From NCBI GenBank assembly GCA_002731295.1, contig PCBE01000038.1, positions 22,647-28,343 of the forward strand: DNA of 5,697 bases, written 5' to 3'. A program made the translations under genes and the position numbers. The stretch comes from Acidiferrobacteraceae bacterium (GTDB lineage Bacteria; Pseudomonadota; Gammaproteobacteria; Arenicellales; UBA868). Each line of letters begins with the position of its first letter. Position 1 is the first letter of the stretch. The notes beneath the pieces are model-generated. The model was not told the DNA's origin and did no database searches. It was given only the letters and a program-made list of their open reading frames with translations. Of this stretch, positions 1-5,697 are shown piece by piece.

Positions 1-1074
1 GGGCTGAGGCTGATCGGCACCCACACCGACAGCCCTTGTCTCAAGATCAAACCCGCACCGGAGATCAGGCGTCAGGGCTTTTTGCAGCTGGGTGTAGAAA
101 TTTACGGTGGAGTCTTGCTCTCGCCCTGGTTTGACCGAGACCTGTCTCTGGCCGGCAAAGTCACTTGCCGTATGGAAAACAAAGAGATCAACAGTGTGCT
201 CATCGACTTTCGGCGCCCTGTGGCGACAGTGCCCAGTCTCGCAATTCATTTAAATCGAGATGTGCATAAAAACAGGACCATCAACCCACAAAAAGAAGTG
301 GTTTTACTGGTGAGTTCAGGTGACGGCGACCGCAGAAGTTTCCGACAACTGCTTCTTGACCAGATCCAGCATGAGCACGCCAACATACCCGTTGCCGAGG
401 TCCTGGACTATGAAATCAGCTGTTACGACGTGCAACCACCTGCAGTGATCGGACTAAATGATGACTTCATCGCCGCCTCAAGGCTGGACAACCTTTTGAG
501 TTGTTATGCCGCTTGCCGAAGCATAATCGACGCCTCTGGAGATACCCCTGCCGTGATGGTCTGTAATGATCACGAGGAGGTTGGCAGCCTGTCGGCCAGC
601 GGTGCCCAAGGGCCATTTCTACGTTCTACACTCGAACGTCTATGTGGGACTGGAGAGACGATGGATAGGGCCATGGACTCGTCCGTATTGCTTTCCGTTG
701 ATAATGCGCATGCGGTGCATCCTAATTACGAAGACAAGCATGACCCACAGCACCGGCCTTGCCTCAACGGTGGTCCGGTCATCAAATACAACGCTAACCA
801 GAGATACGCAACAAACAGTGAAACTGCGGCGCTGTTTCGCAATTTATGCCAAACCCTTGATATACCCGTTCAACAGATTGCCATGCGAAATGATATGGCG
901 TGTGGCAGTACCATCGGACCAATAACGGCAGCCGAACTGGGCGTCGCAACTGTAGATATCGGATCCCCGCAGCTTGCCATGCACTCCGTGCGTGAGCTCA
1001 CCGGGCGCAACGATCCAGCACTACTCTACCGCGCGCTCAAGGGCTTCCTTGATCAAACGTCCCTGTGGCGCTGA
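1..1074 (+). CDS. apeB: M18 family aminopeptidase (aspartyl aminopeptidase type), 5'-truncated by window edge
   Basis: A cytosolic dinuclear-zinc exopeptidase that removes N-terminal residues, classically acidic ones in this family, from peptides. The frame is open from base 1, so the N-terminus lies outside the window. 357 codons are visible against about 430 in the family, so roughly 70 residues are missing. The first ATG-like position (82) is really an internal TTG and not the start. Counting from base 1, the metal ligands expected from M18 structures are all present: His8 in HTDSP, Asp163 in SRLDNL, Glu192/Glu193 in DHEEVGS (catalytic base and zinc ligand), Asp234 in DNAHAVHPN, and His328 in LAMHSVREL. 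Other family blocks are GVEIYGG, WFDRDLSLAGKV, NQRYATNSET and GSTIGPITA. No signal peptide or frameshift is visible in the part present. The gene ends 19 bp from the converging cytochrome gene, and its stop codon sits in a palindrome. Family assignment is very secure; substrate preference is inferred from the family. Confidence 0.95.
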   Translation, partial: GLRLIGTHTDSPCLKIKPAPEIRRQGFLQLGVEIYGGVLLSPWFDRDLSLAGKVTCRMENKEINSVLIDFRRPVATVPSLAIHLNRDVHKNRTINPQKEVVLLVSSGDGDRRSFRQLLLDQIQHEHANIPVAEVLDYEISCYDVQPPAVIGLNDDFIAASRLDNLLSCYAACRSIIDASGDTPAVMVCNDHEEVGSLSASGAQGPFLRSTLERLCGTGETMDRAMDSSVLLSVDNAHAVHPNYEDKHDPQHRPCLNGGPVIKYNANQRYATNSETAALFRNLCQTLDIPVQQIAMRNDMACGSTIGPITAAELGVATVDIGSPQLAMHSVRELTGRNDPALLYRALKGFLDQTSLWR

Positions 1075-1085
1075 TGTACATCAGC
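1070..1085. repeat. 16-bp perfect palindrome over the apeB stop codon, between convergent genes
   Basis: gctgatgtacatcagc is its own reverse complement, and the apeB TGA (1072-1074) lies in its left arm. As RNA it could fold into a 6-bp stem with a GUAC loop on either transcript. Neither strand has a clear U-run behind it, so it is at best a weak bidirectional terminator or an end-protecting hairpin. A protein-binding site is also possible. The palindrome is directly visible; any role is inferred. Confidence 0.5.
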
Positions 1086-1093
1086 TCAACAAT

Positions 1094-1414
1094 TTACTGG
1101 GACTGACTCACCATGTAGTCGACAGCCGCTTTGACATCGTCGTCGCTCAGATGAACGAAACCACCCTTGGCGGGCATCATGCCGGTCTGTCCTTGAAATC
1201 CCTGAATAGCGTTCTCATACATCACCTCGATGCCTTGTGCGATACGGGCGACCCAAGCATCTTTGTCGCCCAGTTTAGGCGCGCCGGCGACACCGGGCAT
1301 ATGACAAGCCAGACAGCCACTGTTGTAGACTGCCTCTCCATCGGCGCTAACACTTGTCCATACAGCTGAGCCCATCATCACTGAGGCCAGCACCAGTACT
1401 TTGGTAAATCTCAT
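1094..1414 (-). CDS. Cytochrome c5-type class I c-type cytochrome, exported
   Basis: A 106-residue monoheme electron carrier, expected in the periplasm. Residues 1-24 form a Sec signal peptide: Arg2 and Lys5, a hydrophobic stretch of about 14 residues, then VSA with likely cleavage before Asp25. The mature protein is about 82 residues. CLACH at 34-38 is the covalent heme site, with His38 as proximal ligand. GMMPAKGG (78-85) supplies the distal methionine, probably Met80. The phrases GEAVYNSGC, GVAGAPKLGDK, RIAQGIE and VKAAVDYMVSQ are characteristic of the c5 group. It lacks the second Cys pair that some cytochromes c5 (Azotobacter and Pseudomonas type, from memory) carry after the Met ligand. 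The ATG start is backed by GGAGAG 5 bases upstream. No oxidase or reductase gene is adjacent, so its redox partners cannot be told. It is transcribed convergently with the aminopeptidase gene and 292 bp downstream of prfC, probably as its own unit. Confidence 0.95.
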   Translation of the reverse strand: MRFTKVLVLASVMMGSAVWTSVSADGEAVYNSGCLACHMPGVAGAPKLGDKDAWVARIAQGIEVMYENAIQGFQGQTGMMPAKGGFVHLSDDDVKAAVDYMVSQSQ

Positions 1415-1706
1415 CTAAGCTCTCCAGGGGTTTATCTCTCGCAGGGAAGTGTATCGCGAATGCTGCAAGGATCGTAACCCAAGATAGCGTCGGTACTTTG
1501 ATTTCGATCAGGTTTTTCTAATCCAAAACCGTCAGACCCTGGCCGCGACACCGACATCCGGTTGCCCTGGTGCCCGCCATCAGTGGTATTAATCAACGGA
1601 ACAACGACTAAGGCCGACAGATATTCAACCGTCGCTACTCCTTTATTAGTGATCGATTAAAGTTTTATACTTTAATTATTTATTAGTTTATTAAATAATT
1701 ATATTA
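1415..1706. other. Intergenic region between the cytochrome c5-type gene and prfC
   Basis: 292 bp without a credible gene on either strand; only very short open frames occur and none has family-like content. The promoter of the cytochrome gene should lie here, but I could not find a convincing -35/-10 pair near its start. A weak 6-bp inverted repeat, ggtttt/aaaacc at 1511-1516 and 1525-1530, is the only structure in the middle. The right end (from about 1656) changes abruptly to almost pure A/T and is described separately. Confidence 0.7.
1420..1425 (-). promoter_or_regulatory. Ribosome binding site of the cytochrome c5-type gene
   Basis: On the minus strand the sequence reads GGAGAG, then five bases (cttag), then ATG. 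This is the strongest Shine-Dalgarno match in the window. It confirms the start that gives a proper signal peptide. Confidence 0.75.
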
Positions 1707-1714
1707 CTATAATT
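1656..1714. repeat. A/T-rich cluster of three successive inverted repeats behind prfC
   Basis: Only 4 of these 59 bases are G or C. Three inverted repeats follow one another with slight overlap. First, attaaagt (1656-1663) pairs with actttaat (1669-1676) around a 5-base loop. Second, taattattta (1673-1682) pairs with taaataatta (1692-1701) around a 9-base loop. Third, aattata (1697-1703) pairs with tataatt (1708-1714) around a 4-base loop and includes the prfC stop codon (1707-1709). The second stem has no G-C pair and the others almost none, so RNA folding would be weak. Candidate roles are a 3' end or terminator of prfC, an A/T-rich protein-binding site, or upstream DNA of the cytochrome promoter. 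In DNA this rich in A and T some inverted repeats arise by chance. Confidence 0.55.
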
Positions 1715-3287
1715 CCTTAGTATTTCTGAACTGAACATCCGGCCAGCGCTCCATCGCCAGGCTTAAATTAGCCAGATTCGGTGCGATATAGGTCAGATCT
1801 CCACCCGCATCAAGTGCCAGATTCTGTCGAGCTTTTCTTTGAAACGCTTCAAAATCAGACTTTTTATCGCAGACAACCCAGCGAGCAGTCGCTATCTGCA
1901 CCGATTCAAAGCTGCAGTCCACACCATATTCATGCCGCAGGCGATGTACAACCACGTCAAACTGCAGAATTCCGATCGCGCCCAGTATCACATCGTTCGA
2001 CATCAGTGGCCTGAACACCTGAGTCGCACCTTCTTCGCTCAACTGGTCTAGCCCTTTGTGCAGCGCCTTTGCCCGCAATGGGTCGTCGAGGCGTACCCGT
2101 CGAAAAAGTTCCGGGGCAAAATTGGGTACGCCTGCAAACTTTAGATCCTCGCCCTCGGTAAACGTGTCTCCGATCTGGATAGTACCGTGATTGTGCAAAC
2201 CGATAATGTCACCTGCGTATGCCGACTCCGCCGACTCACGCTTTGAAGCCAGAAAAGTGATGGCCCTGTGAATCGGTGTGGTCCGATCTGTCCGAACTTG
2301 ATGAAGCTTGATACCCGGCCGATAAACACCGGAATTAATACGCAGAAATGCCACCCGATCATGATGTGATGGGTCCATGTTGGCCTGAATCTTGAAGACA
2401 AACCCGGTGAATTTTTGCTCGCCGCTATCGACTTCTCGGGAGCCGGCATCCCGAGGCCCCGGACAGGGCGCGTAGTCTACAAAACTGTCAATCAACTCGT
2501 CAGTACCTTCACTGGCAAGTGCTGAACCAAAAAAAACAGGCGTTAACTGCGCCTGCAGATAGGCCTGTAGATCGAAAGTGTAGCTGGCTCCAGTCAGCAG
2601 CTCGATCTCCTCCCGCAGGCGATCAGCATCCGCACCAATCGCGTCGTCCAGATCATGATTTGAAAGGCCACAGATTGTTCTTTCACCCGATACTGAATTT
2701 CCTGATTTTCTTTCAAACAGGTGAATGTTGTCATCGTAAAGTCGGTAGACTCCACAAAAATGGCGACCAGTTCCCACAGGCCATGTCATGGGTGCACACC
2801 GAATTCCTAACACCGACTCCACCTCGTCCAGCAGTTCTACCGGATCCCGACCTTCCCGATCGAGCTTATTGATAAATGTCATAATCGGTGTATCGCGCAG
2901 CCTGCACACCTCCATCAGCTTGATGGTTCTATCTTCTACGCCCTTTGCTGCGTCGATCACCATCAGTGCGGAATCCACCGCCGTCAAAGTCCGATAGGTA
3001 TCCTCCGAGAAATCAGCATGCCCCGGCGTATCTAGCAGATTGATAACATATTCACGATACTCAAACTGCATGATTGAAGACGTTACGGATATCCCTCTTT
3101 CCTTCTCCATCTTCATCCAGTCTGAAGTCGCATAACGTCCTGTCTTACGGGCCCGCACCGTGCCCGCCGCCTGAATGGCGCCACCGTAGTGAAGAAATTT
3201 CTCCGTCAAGGTCGTCTTCCCCGCATCGGGATGCGAGATGATGGCGAAAGTCCGCCGACGATTAACTTGGTTCACGTGTTCATTCAT
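1707..3287 (-). CDS. prfC: Peptide chain release factor 3 (RF3), translational GTPase
   Basis: RF3 is a cytosolic class-2 release factor that uses GTP to eject RF1/RF2 from the ribosome after peptide release. The 526 residues match the family (529 in E. coli) end to end. The G domain shows G1 SHPDAGKTT (18-26), the switch segment with ERGISVTSS (63-71), G3 DTPGH (86-90), G4 NKLD (140-143) and a G5-like SAL in FFGSAL. RF3 signatures that separate it from EF-G follow: [85 protein letters not shown] and ATARWV, ending at [11 protein letters not shown]. The ATG is preceded in frame by weak ribosome-binding sequence only (ttgag, two bases before ATG). A GTG at codon 5 is the only close alternative and would be less well supported. 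A promoter candidate lies in the 134-bp gap to rimO. No truncation or frameshift is visible. Confidence 0.98.
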   Translation of the reverse strand: MNEHVNQVNRRRTFAIISHPDAGKTTLTEKFLHYGGAIQAAGTVRARKTGRYATSDWMKMEKERGISVTSSIMQFEYREYVINLLDTPGHADFSEDTYRTLTAVDSALMVIDAAKGVEDRTIKLMEVCRLRDTPIMTFINKLDREGRDPVELLDEVESVLGIRCAPMTWPVGTGRHFCGVYRLYDDNIHLFERKSGNSVSGERTICGLSNHDLDDAIGADADRLREEIELLTGASYTFDLQAYLQAQLTPVFFGSALASEGTDELIDSFVDYAPCPGPRDAGSREVDSGEQKFTGFVFKIQANMDPSHHDRVAFLRINSGVYRPGIKLHQVRTDRTTPIHRAITFLASKRESAESAYAGDIIGLHNHGTIQIGDTFTEGEDLKFAGVPNFAPELFRRVRLDDPLRAKALHKGLDQLSEEGATQVFRPLMSNDVILGAIGILQFDVVVHRLRHEYGVDCSFESVQIATARWVVCDKKSDFEAFQRKARQNLALDAGGDLTYIAPNLANLSLAMERWPDVQFRNTKEL

Positions 3288-3310
3288 AACTCAAGCCAGC
3301 AAGGGCGTGA

Positions 3311-3379
3311 AAAAAGCGCGAATTATAGCCAATAACGAGCCATCGGAGTCTCCCATAGTGATTCTAGCCAGCGCTTTTT
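3311..3379 (-). terminator. Possible rimO terminator: long-loop inverted repeat ending in a U-run
   Basis: aaaaagcgc at 3311-3319 is the exact reverse complement of gcgcttttt at 3371-3379. In leftward RNA this gives AAAAAGCGC, 51 bases, then GCGCUUUUUU, which has the form of an intrinsic terminator arm but with an unusually long loop and only four G-C pairs. It would end read-through from rimO in the very place where the prfC promoter candidate starts transcription. The repeat is seen directly; termination is inferred and uncertain. Confidence 0.3.
3322..3327 (-). promoter_or_regulatory. Candidate -10 box of a prfC promoter (TATAAT)
   Basis: The minus strand reads GGC-TATAAT-TCGCGC about 35 bases before the prfC ATG. 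The hexamer is a perfect sigma70 -10, and the start of transcription would fall near 3315, leaving a leader of about 28 bases. The G/C-rich bases just after the box resemble the discriminator of growth-rate-controlled promoters. No good -35 is found: the best is GAGACT with a 19-base spacer, 3 of 6 matches. Activity is therefore inferred mainly from the -10 and its position. Confidence 0.5.
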
Positions 3380-3390
3380 ACGCAAGTCAT
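3361..3390 (-). promoter_or_regulatory. Second, weaker promoter candidate upstream of prfC
   Basis: On the minus strand ATGACT (3385-3390, 4 of 6 matches to TTGACA) is followed after 18 bases by TAGAAT (3361-3366, 5 of 6 matches to TATAAT). It points toward prfC and would start about 40 bases upstream of the perfect TATAAT. It may be an alternative promoter or chance. Confidence 0.3.
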
Positions 3391-3421
3391 TCAGGACCTT
3401 ACAGCCGCCCAATGAGTACTA

Positions 3422-4732
3422 TCAGACTTTTTGGGCATACAGATCATGGTTGTCGCTTCCGGTAATGCGGACATCAACAAACTGTCCCGGTTCAATATCA
3501 ACACCATCGTGAATGATGACAACACCGTCGATCTCGGGTGATTCTCCAGTGCTGCGGGCGAGCACGCCTGACTCGGAGTGAGCATCGACTAGAACCGCAC
3601 ATGTCTGGCCAATTCTACGACGCAATCTTTCGGCAGAGACTTCTTCCTGTACAGCCATGAAACGGGCCAAACGTTCCTCCCTAACCTCCTCAGGAACCGC
3701 ATTATCTAGATCATTGGCAGCAGCGCCCTGTATCGGTGAATAGGCAAAACAGCCCACCCTGTCGAGTTGTGCCTCGGTCAGAAAATCAAGCAACAAATTG
3801 AATTCATCCTCCGTCTCGCCAGGGAACCCAACTATGAAAGTACTGCGGATAGTGAGTTCCGGACAAATTCTTCGCCACATACGAATACGTGCCAGATTGT
3901 TTTCCGCATTTGCCGGACGTTTCATACGCTTGAGAATACGCGGTACACAGTGTTGGAACGGCACATCCAGATATGGCACGACAAGTCCTTCACTCATAAG
4001 CGGTATCAATTCGTCGATATGGGGATAAGGATACACATAGTGAAGTCGTACCCAGATACCCAGTTCACCGAGCGCCCGGGTCAGATCAGTAATATGCGAA
4101 CGCAACGGACGCCCGCGGGTCAGTTCCGTACGGTACTTCACGTCCGCACCATACGCAGCAGTATCTTGAGAGACCACCAACAACTCCTTGACACCTGCAC
4201 CGACCAGTGCGCTGGCTTCATCAACAATGTCGTGGATGGGCCGACTGACCAGACGGCCACGCATTCCTGGAATTACACAGAATGTACAAGAGTTATTACA
4301 CCCTTCAGCGATCTTAAGATACGCGTAATGGCGCGGCGTTAATTTTACTCCGCCGGGCGGCAACAAATCGTGAAACGGGGCATGGCCAGGGGGCAACTCC
4401 GCTCGAACTGCCTCCATAACGGACTCGGCAGAATCGGGCCCAGTTACAGCAACCAATTCAGGGAAGCGTCTCAGAATCTCCTGGTTTCGAGTCCCCAAAC
4501 ATCCAGTAACAATGACTCTCCCATTCTCATCCAATGCTTCGGTTATTGCCTCCAGGGATTCTTCAACGGCAGCCTGGATAAAGCCACACGTATTAACCAC
4601 CACTATGCTCGCATCTGAATAGCTGTCCGAAATAACATAACCTTCAGCACGCAGTTGGGTCAGTATCCGCTCAGAATCAACCAAGGCCTTGGGGCAACCA
4701 AGGCTGACAAATCCAACCCGGGGGCTCTTCAT
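3422..4732 (-). CDS. rimO: Ribosomal protein S12 methylthiotransferase RimO, radical SAM enzyme
   Basis: RimO adds a beta-methylthio group to a conserved aspartate of ribosomal protein S12 (Asp89 in E. coli), using two 4Fe-4S clusters and S-adenosylmethionine. The 436 residues match the family (441 in E. coli). The N-terminal MTTase domain shows its three cluster cysteines: Cys13 in [12 protein letters not shown], Cys49 in NTCGFI and Cys78 in VTGC. The radical SAM domain has Cys145, Cys149 and Cys152 in [10 protein letters not shown], then [30 protein letters not shown] and [15 protein letters not shown]-terminal TRAM domain (about 373-436, with [10 protein letters not shown]) binds S12. PYPH, PEIDG and overall length mark RimO rather than the tRNA enzyme MiaB. 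Local oddities are Cys262 in [10 protein letters not shown], where E. coli has HASPRIL, and Gln335 in SPIQGA, where Glu is usual. The ATG has a weak Shine-Dalgarno (gagtg). It starts 27 bp after ppsR, suggesting cotranscription. Confidence 0.98.
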   Translation of the reverse strand: MKSPRVGFVSLGCPKALVDSERILTQLRAEGYVISDSYSDASIVVVNTCGFIQAAVEESLEAITEALDENGRVIVTGCLGTRNQEILRRFPELVAVTGPDSAESVMEAVRAELPPGHAPFHDLLPPGGVKLTPRHYAYLKIAEGCNNSCTFCVIPGMRGRLVSRPIHDIVDEASALVGAGVKELLVVSQDTAAYGADVKYRTELTRGRPLRSHITDLTRALGELGIWVRLHYVYPYPHIDELIPLMSEGLVVPYLDVPFQHCVPRILKRMKRPANAENNLARIRMWRRICPELTIRSTFIVGFPGETEDEFNLLLDFLTEAQLDRVGCFAYSPIQGAAANDLDNAVPEEVREERLARFMAVQEEVSAERLRRRIGQTCAVLVDAHSESGVLARSTGESPEIDGVVIIHDGVDIEPGQFVDVRITGSDNHDLYAQKV

Positions 4733-4759
4733 TTATTCAACACTCGTTCGAGGCGAGGC

Positions 4760-5584
4760 TCAGCCGAGCAGTTCGCGTCGTATTTTCATCTTCTGAAGAA
4801 TAGTCGTACCTATTTCTTCTATCGACATTTGAGTTGTATCCGCAAATGAAATTGCGTGGCGCCGAAAAGTAGCCTGGCCTTGGGCCAACTCATATTCGCA
4901 CTGTTGTCGGGATGAATAACGGCTGTCCGGTCTGCGCTCCGTACGAATTTGGCAAAGTCGCTCAGAATTTATGGTAAGACCAAACAAGCGCCCGCGAAAC
5001 GGCTGCAAAATAGCGGGCAATGCACCGTCATTAAAATCTTCTTCGGTCAGTGGATAATTGGCGCAAAACAGGCCGAAATGAATGGCTAGGTACAAACAGA
5101 CCGGGGTTTTACCAGTTCTCGACACACCCAAGATGATGAGATCTGCCTTACTATAGTCATCGATACTGACACCATCGTCACAGTCCATCGCATAGTGGAC
5201 TGCACTGATACGGGAAGTGTAGCGGTCGCGGTCGACTACACCATGGCTATGGCCGATTTCGTGGCTCGATGCCGACTGCAGCTCCATCTCTAACGGCTTC
5301 AGAAACGTTCCAAATAAATCAACGAAAAACCCGCGGGCACGCCGAACACCGTCAAAAAGCTGTGGACTGACAAAAGTGGCGAAGATCAAGGGCCTCGCCT
5401 TGTCATTATCAGCTGCTTCGTTGATCTCACGAACAGCGTCTACCACCTTTTCGGGGGTGTCAACAAATGGCAGAGCCCTTGTGTGAAATATTACGTTCGG
5501 GAACTGAGTCAACAGGCTGTGACTCAGGATCTCTGCAGTGATCCCGGTTCGATCGGACACAACAAATACGGTTCTTTTTGACAA
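4760..5584 (-). CDS. ppsR: Phosphoenolpyruvate synthase regulatory protein (bifunctional kinase/pyrophosphorylase, DUF299)
   Basis: This cytosolic enzyme inactivates PEP synthase by ADP-dependent phosphorylation of a threonine next to the catalytic histidine. It reverses this with phosphate, releasing pyrophosphate, and so gates gluconeogenesis from pyruvate. The 274 residues match the family (277 in E. coli). Visible blocks are VVSDRTGITAE (8-18), SSHEIGHSHGVVD, VHYAMDCDDG (129-138), the P-loop GVSRTGKTP (153-161), FCANYPLTEEDF, LFGLTINSERL, ERRPDSRYSS and a C-terminal SIEEIGTTIL. The PEP-synthase type is chosen over the PPDK-regulating relative because of the proteobacterial sequence pattern; the partner gene is not in view. 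The start is TTG (5582-5584). An in-frame TAG lies three codons upstream and no ATG or GTG is near, while the next residues (SKRTVFVVSD) are the normal family N-terminus. It is probably first in a ppsR-rimO transcript. Confidence 0.96.
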   Translation of the reverse strand: MSKRTVFVVSDRTGITAEILSHSLLTQFPNVIFHTRALPFVDTPEKVVDAVREINEAADNDKARPLIFATFVSPQLFDGVRRARGFFVDLFGTFLKPLEMELQSASSHEIGHSHGVVDRDRYTSRISAVHYAMDCDDGVSIDDYSKADLIILGVSRTGKTPVCLYLAIHFGLFCANYPLTEEDFNDGALPAILQPFRGRLFGLTINSERLCQIRTERRPDSRYSSRQQCEYELAQGQATFRRHAISFADTTQMSIEEIGTTILQKMKIRRELLG

Positions 5585-5697
5585 TTTGGTCTAGCCTCGC
5601 AGTGGGTTCGTCAAGCAAAATAGGCCCTGGCCGGCAAGTGTTTGGTTCTGCTCGAGACAGCCGGGGCATAAGATCGCAGCGGTCCGGCCACTAATAT
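5585..5697. other. Gene-free right end, upstream of ppsR
   Basis: 113 bp in which I see no coding sequence on either strand. It should hold the ppsR promoter, but no convincing -35/-10 pair was found: TTGACG occurs on the minus strand without a suitable -10. In many gammaproteobacteria the PEP synthase gene ppsA lies divergently beside ppsR; if so here, it would begin beyond the right edge. Confidence 0.4.
5595..5598 (-). promoter_or_regulatory. Ribosome binding site deciding the TTG start of ppsR
   Basis: The minus strand reads GAGG, ten bases, then TTG. An in-frame stop (TAG, 5591-5593) separates this TTG from anything upstream, so no earlier start can be used. The spacing is slightly long. 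Together with the TTG codon it suggests modest translation. Confidence 0.5.

Noticed and set aside
82..84. Start of the aminopeptidase at base 82
   Set aside because: The codon is TTG inside a conserved block, and the frame continues upstream to base 1 with the HTDSP zinc motif, so the gene is truncated by the window instead.
566..925. 119-codon frame within apeB, same strand
   Set aside because: Out-of-frame shadow of the conserved M18 region.
974..1369. 131-codon + strand open frame running from the apeB end through the cytochrome gene
   Set aside because: It overlaps two well-supported genes, and its protein shows no recognisable pattern.
1511..1530. Hairpin ggtttt/aaaacc in the cytochrome upstream region
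   Set aside because: Six base pairs with only two G-C and no U-run or other context; expected by chance in a 292-bp region.
2519..2872. 117-codon + strand frame opposite prfC
   Set aside because: Antisense shadow; low-complexity Pro/Arg/Ser content and no ribosome binding site of note.
3767..4342. 191-codon open frame on the + strand opposite rimO
   Set aside because: It lies wholly inside the strongly conserved rimO gene, has no family-like motifs, and its composition is that of an antisense shadow.
5460..5669. 69-codon minus-strand frame overlapping the ppsR start
   Set aside because: Mostly out-of-frame overlap with the conserved ppsR N-terminus, with no recognisable domain.
5628..5690. 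Inverted repeat tggccgg/ccggcca upstream of ppsR
   Set aside because: Seven bases separated by 49; easily random in G/C-rich sequence and not tied to a promoter.

Overview
The window looks like an ordinary chromosomal segment of a gammaproteobacterium. RF3, RimO, PpsR, the M18 aminopeptidase and the cytochrome c5-type protein all read like the Pseudomonas/enteric versions of these families, with long near-identical motif blocks remembered from E. coli and Pseudomonas. Base composition is roughly balanced by eye, and coding density is high. The genus cannot be fixed from sequence alone.

Layout, left to right. Bases 1-1074 (+) hold the 3' part of an M18 aspartyl-type aminopeptidase gene (apeB-like), cut by the left edge. 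It meets, tail to tail with a 19-bp gap, a small secreted cytochrome c5-type gene (1094-1414, -). A 292-bp gene-free stretch follows, whose right end is an extremely A/T-rich block of three consecutive inverted repeats directly behind prfC. Then come three leftward genes: prfC (peptide chain release factor 3, 1707-3287), rimO (ribosomal protein S12 methylthiotransferase, 3422-4732) and ppsR (PEP synthase regulatory kinase/phosphorylase, 4760-5584). ppsR starts at a TTG codon. The last 113 bp hold no gene that I can support.

How the genes relate. ppsR and rimO are 27 bp apart on the same strand and probably cotranscribed. prfC lies 134 bp downstream of rimO, with its own promoter candidate (a perfect TATAAT) in the gap. 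RF3 and RimO both act on the ribosome: RF3 recycles class-1 release factors, and RimO modifies an aspartate of S12. PpsR instead controls gluconeogenic PEP synthase by reversible phosphorylation. The aminopeptidase is cytosolic peptide turnover and the cytochrome is a periplasmic electron carrier. They form no evident joint pathway with the other three.

I found no mobile element, CRISPR array, tRNA, rRNA or defence system, and no sign of an undescribed multigene system. The points worth a second look are intergenic: the A/T-rich palindrome cluster behind prfC, the palindrome spanning the apeB stop codon, and the repeated -10-like decamer inside a long inverted repeat between rimO and prfC. 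The TTG start of ppsR and two local substitutions in RimO are smaller points.
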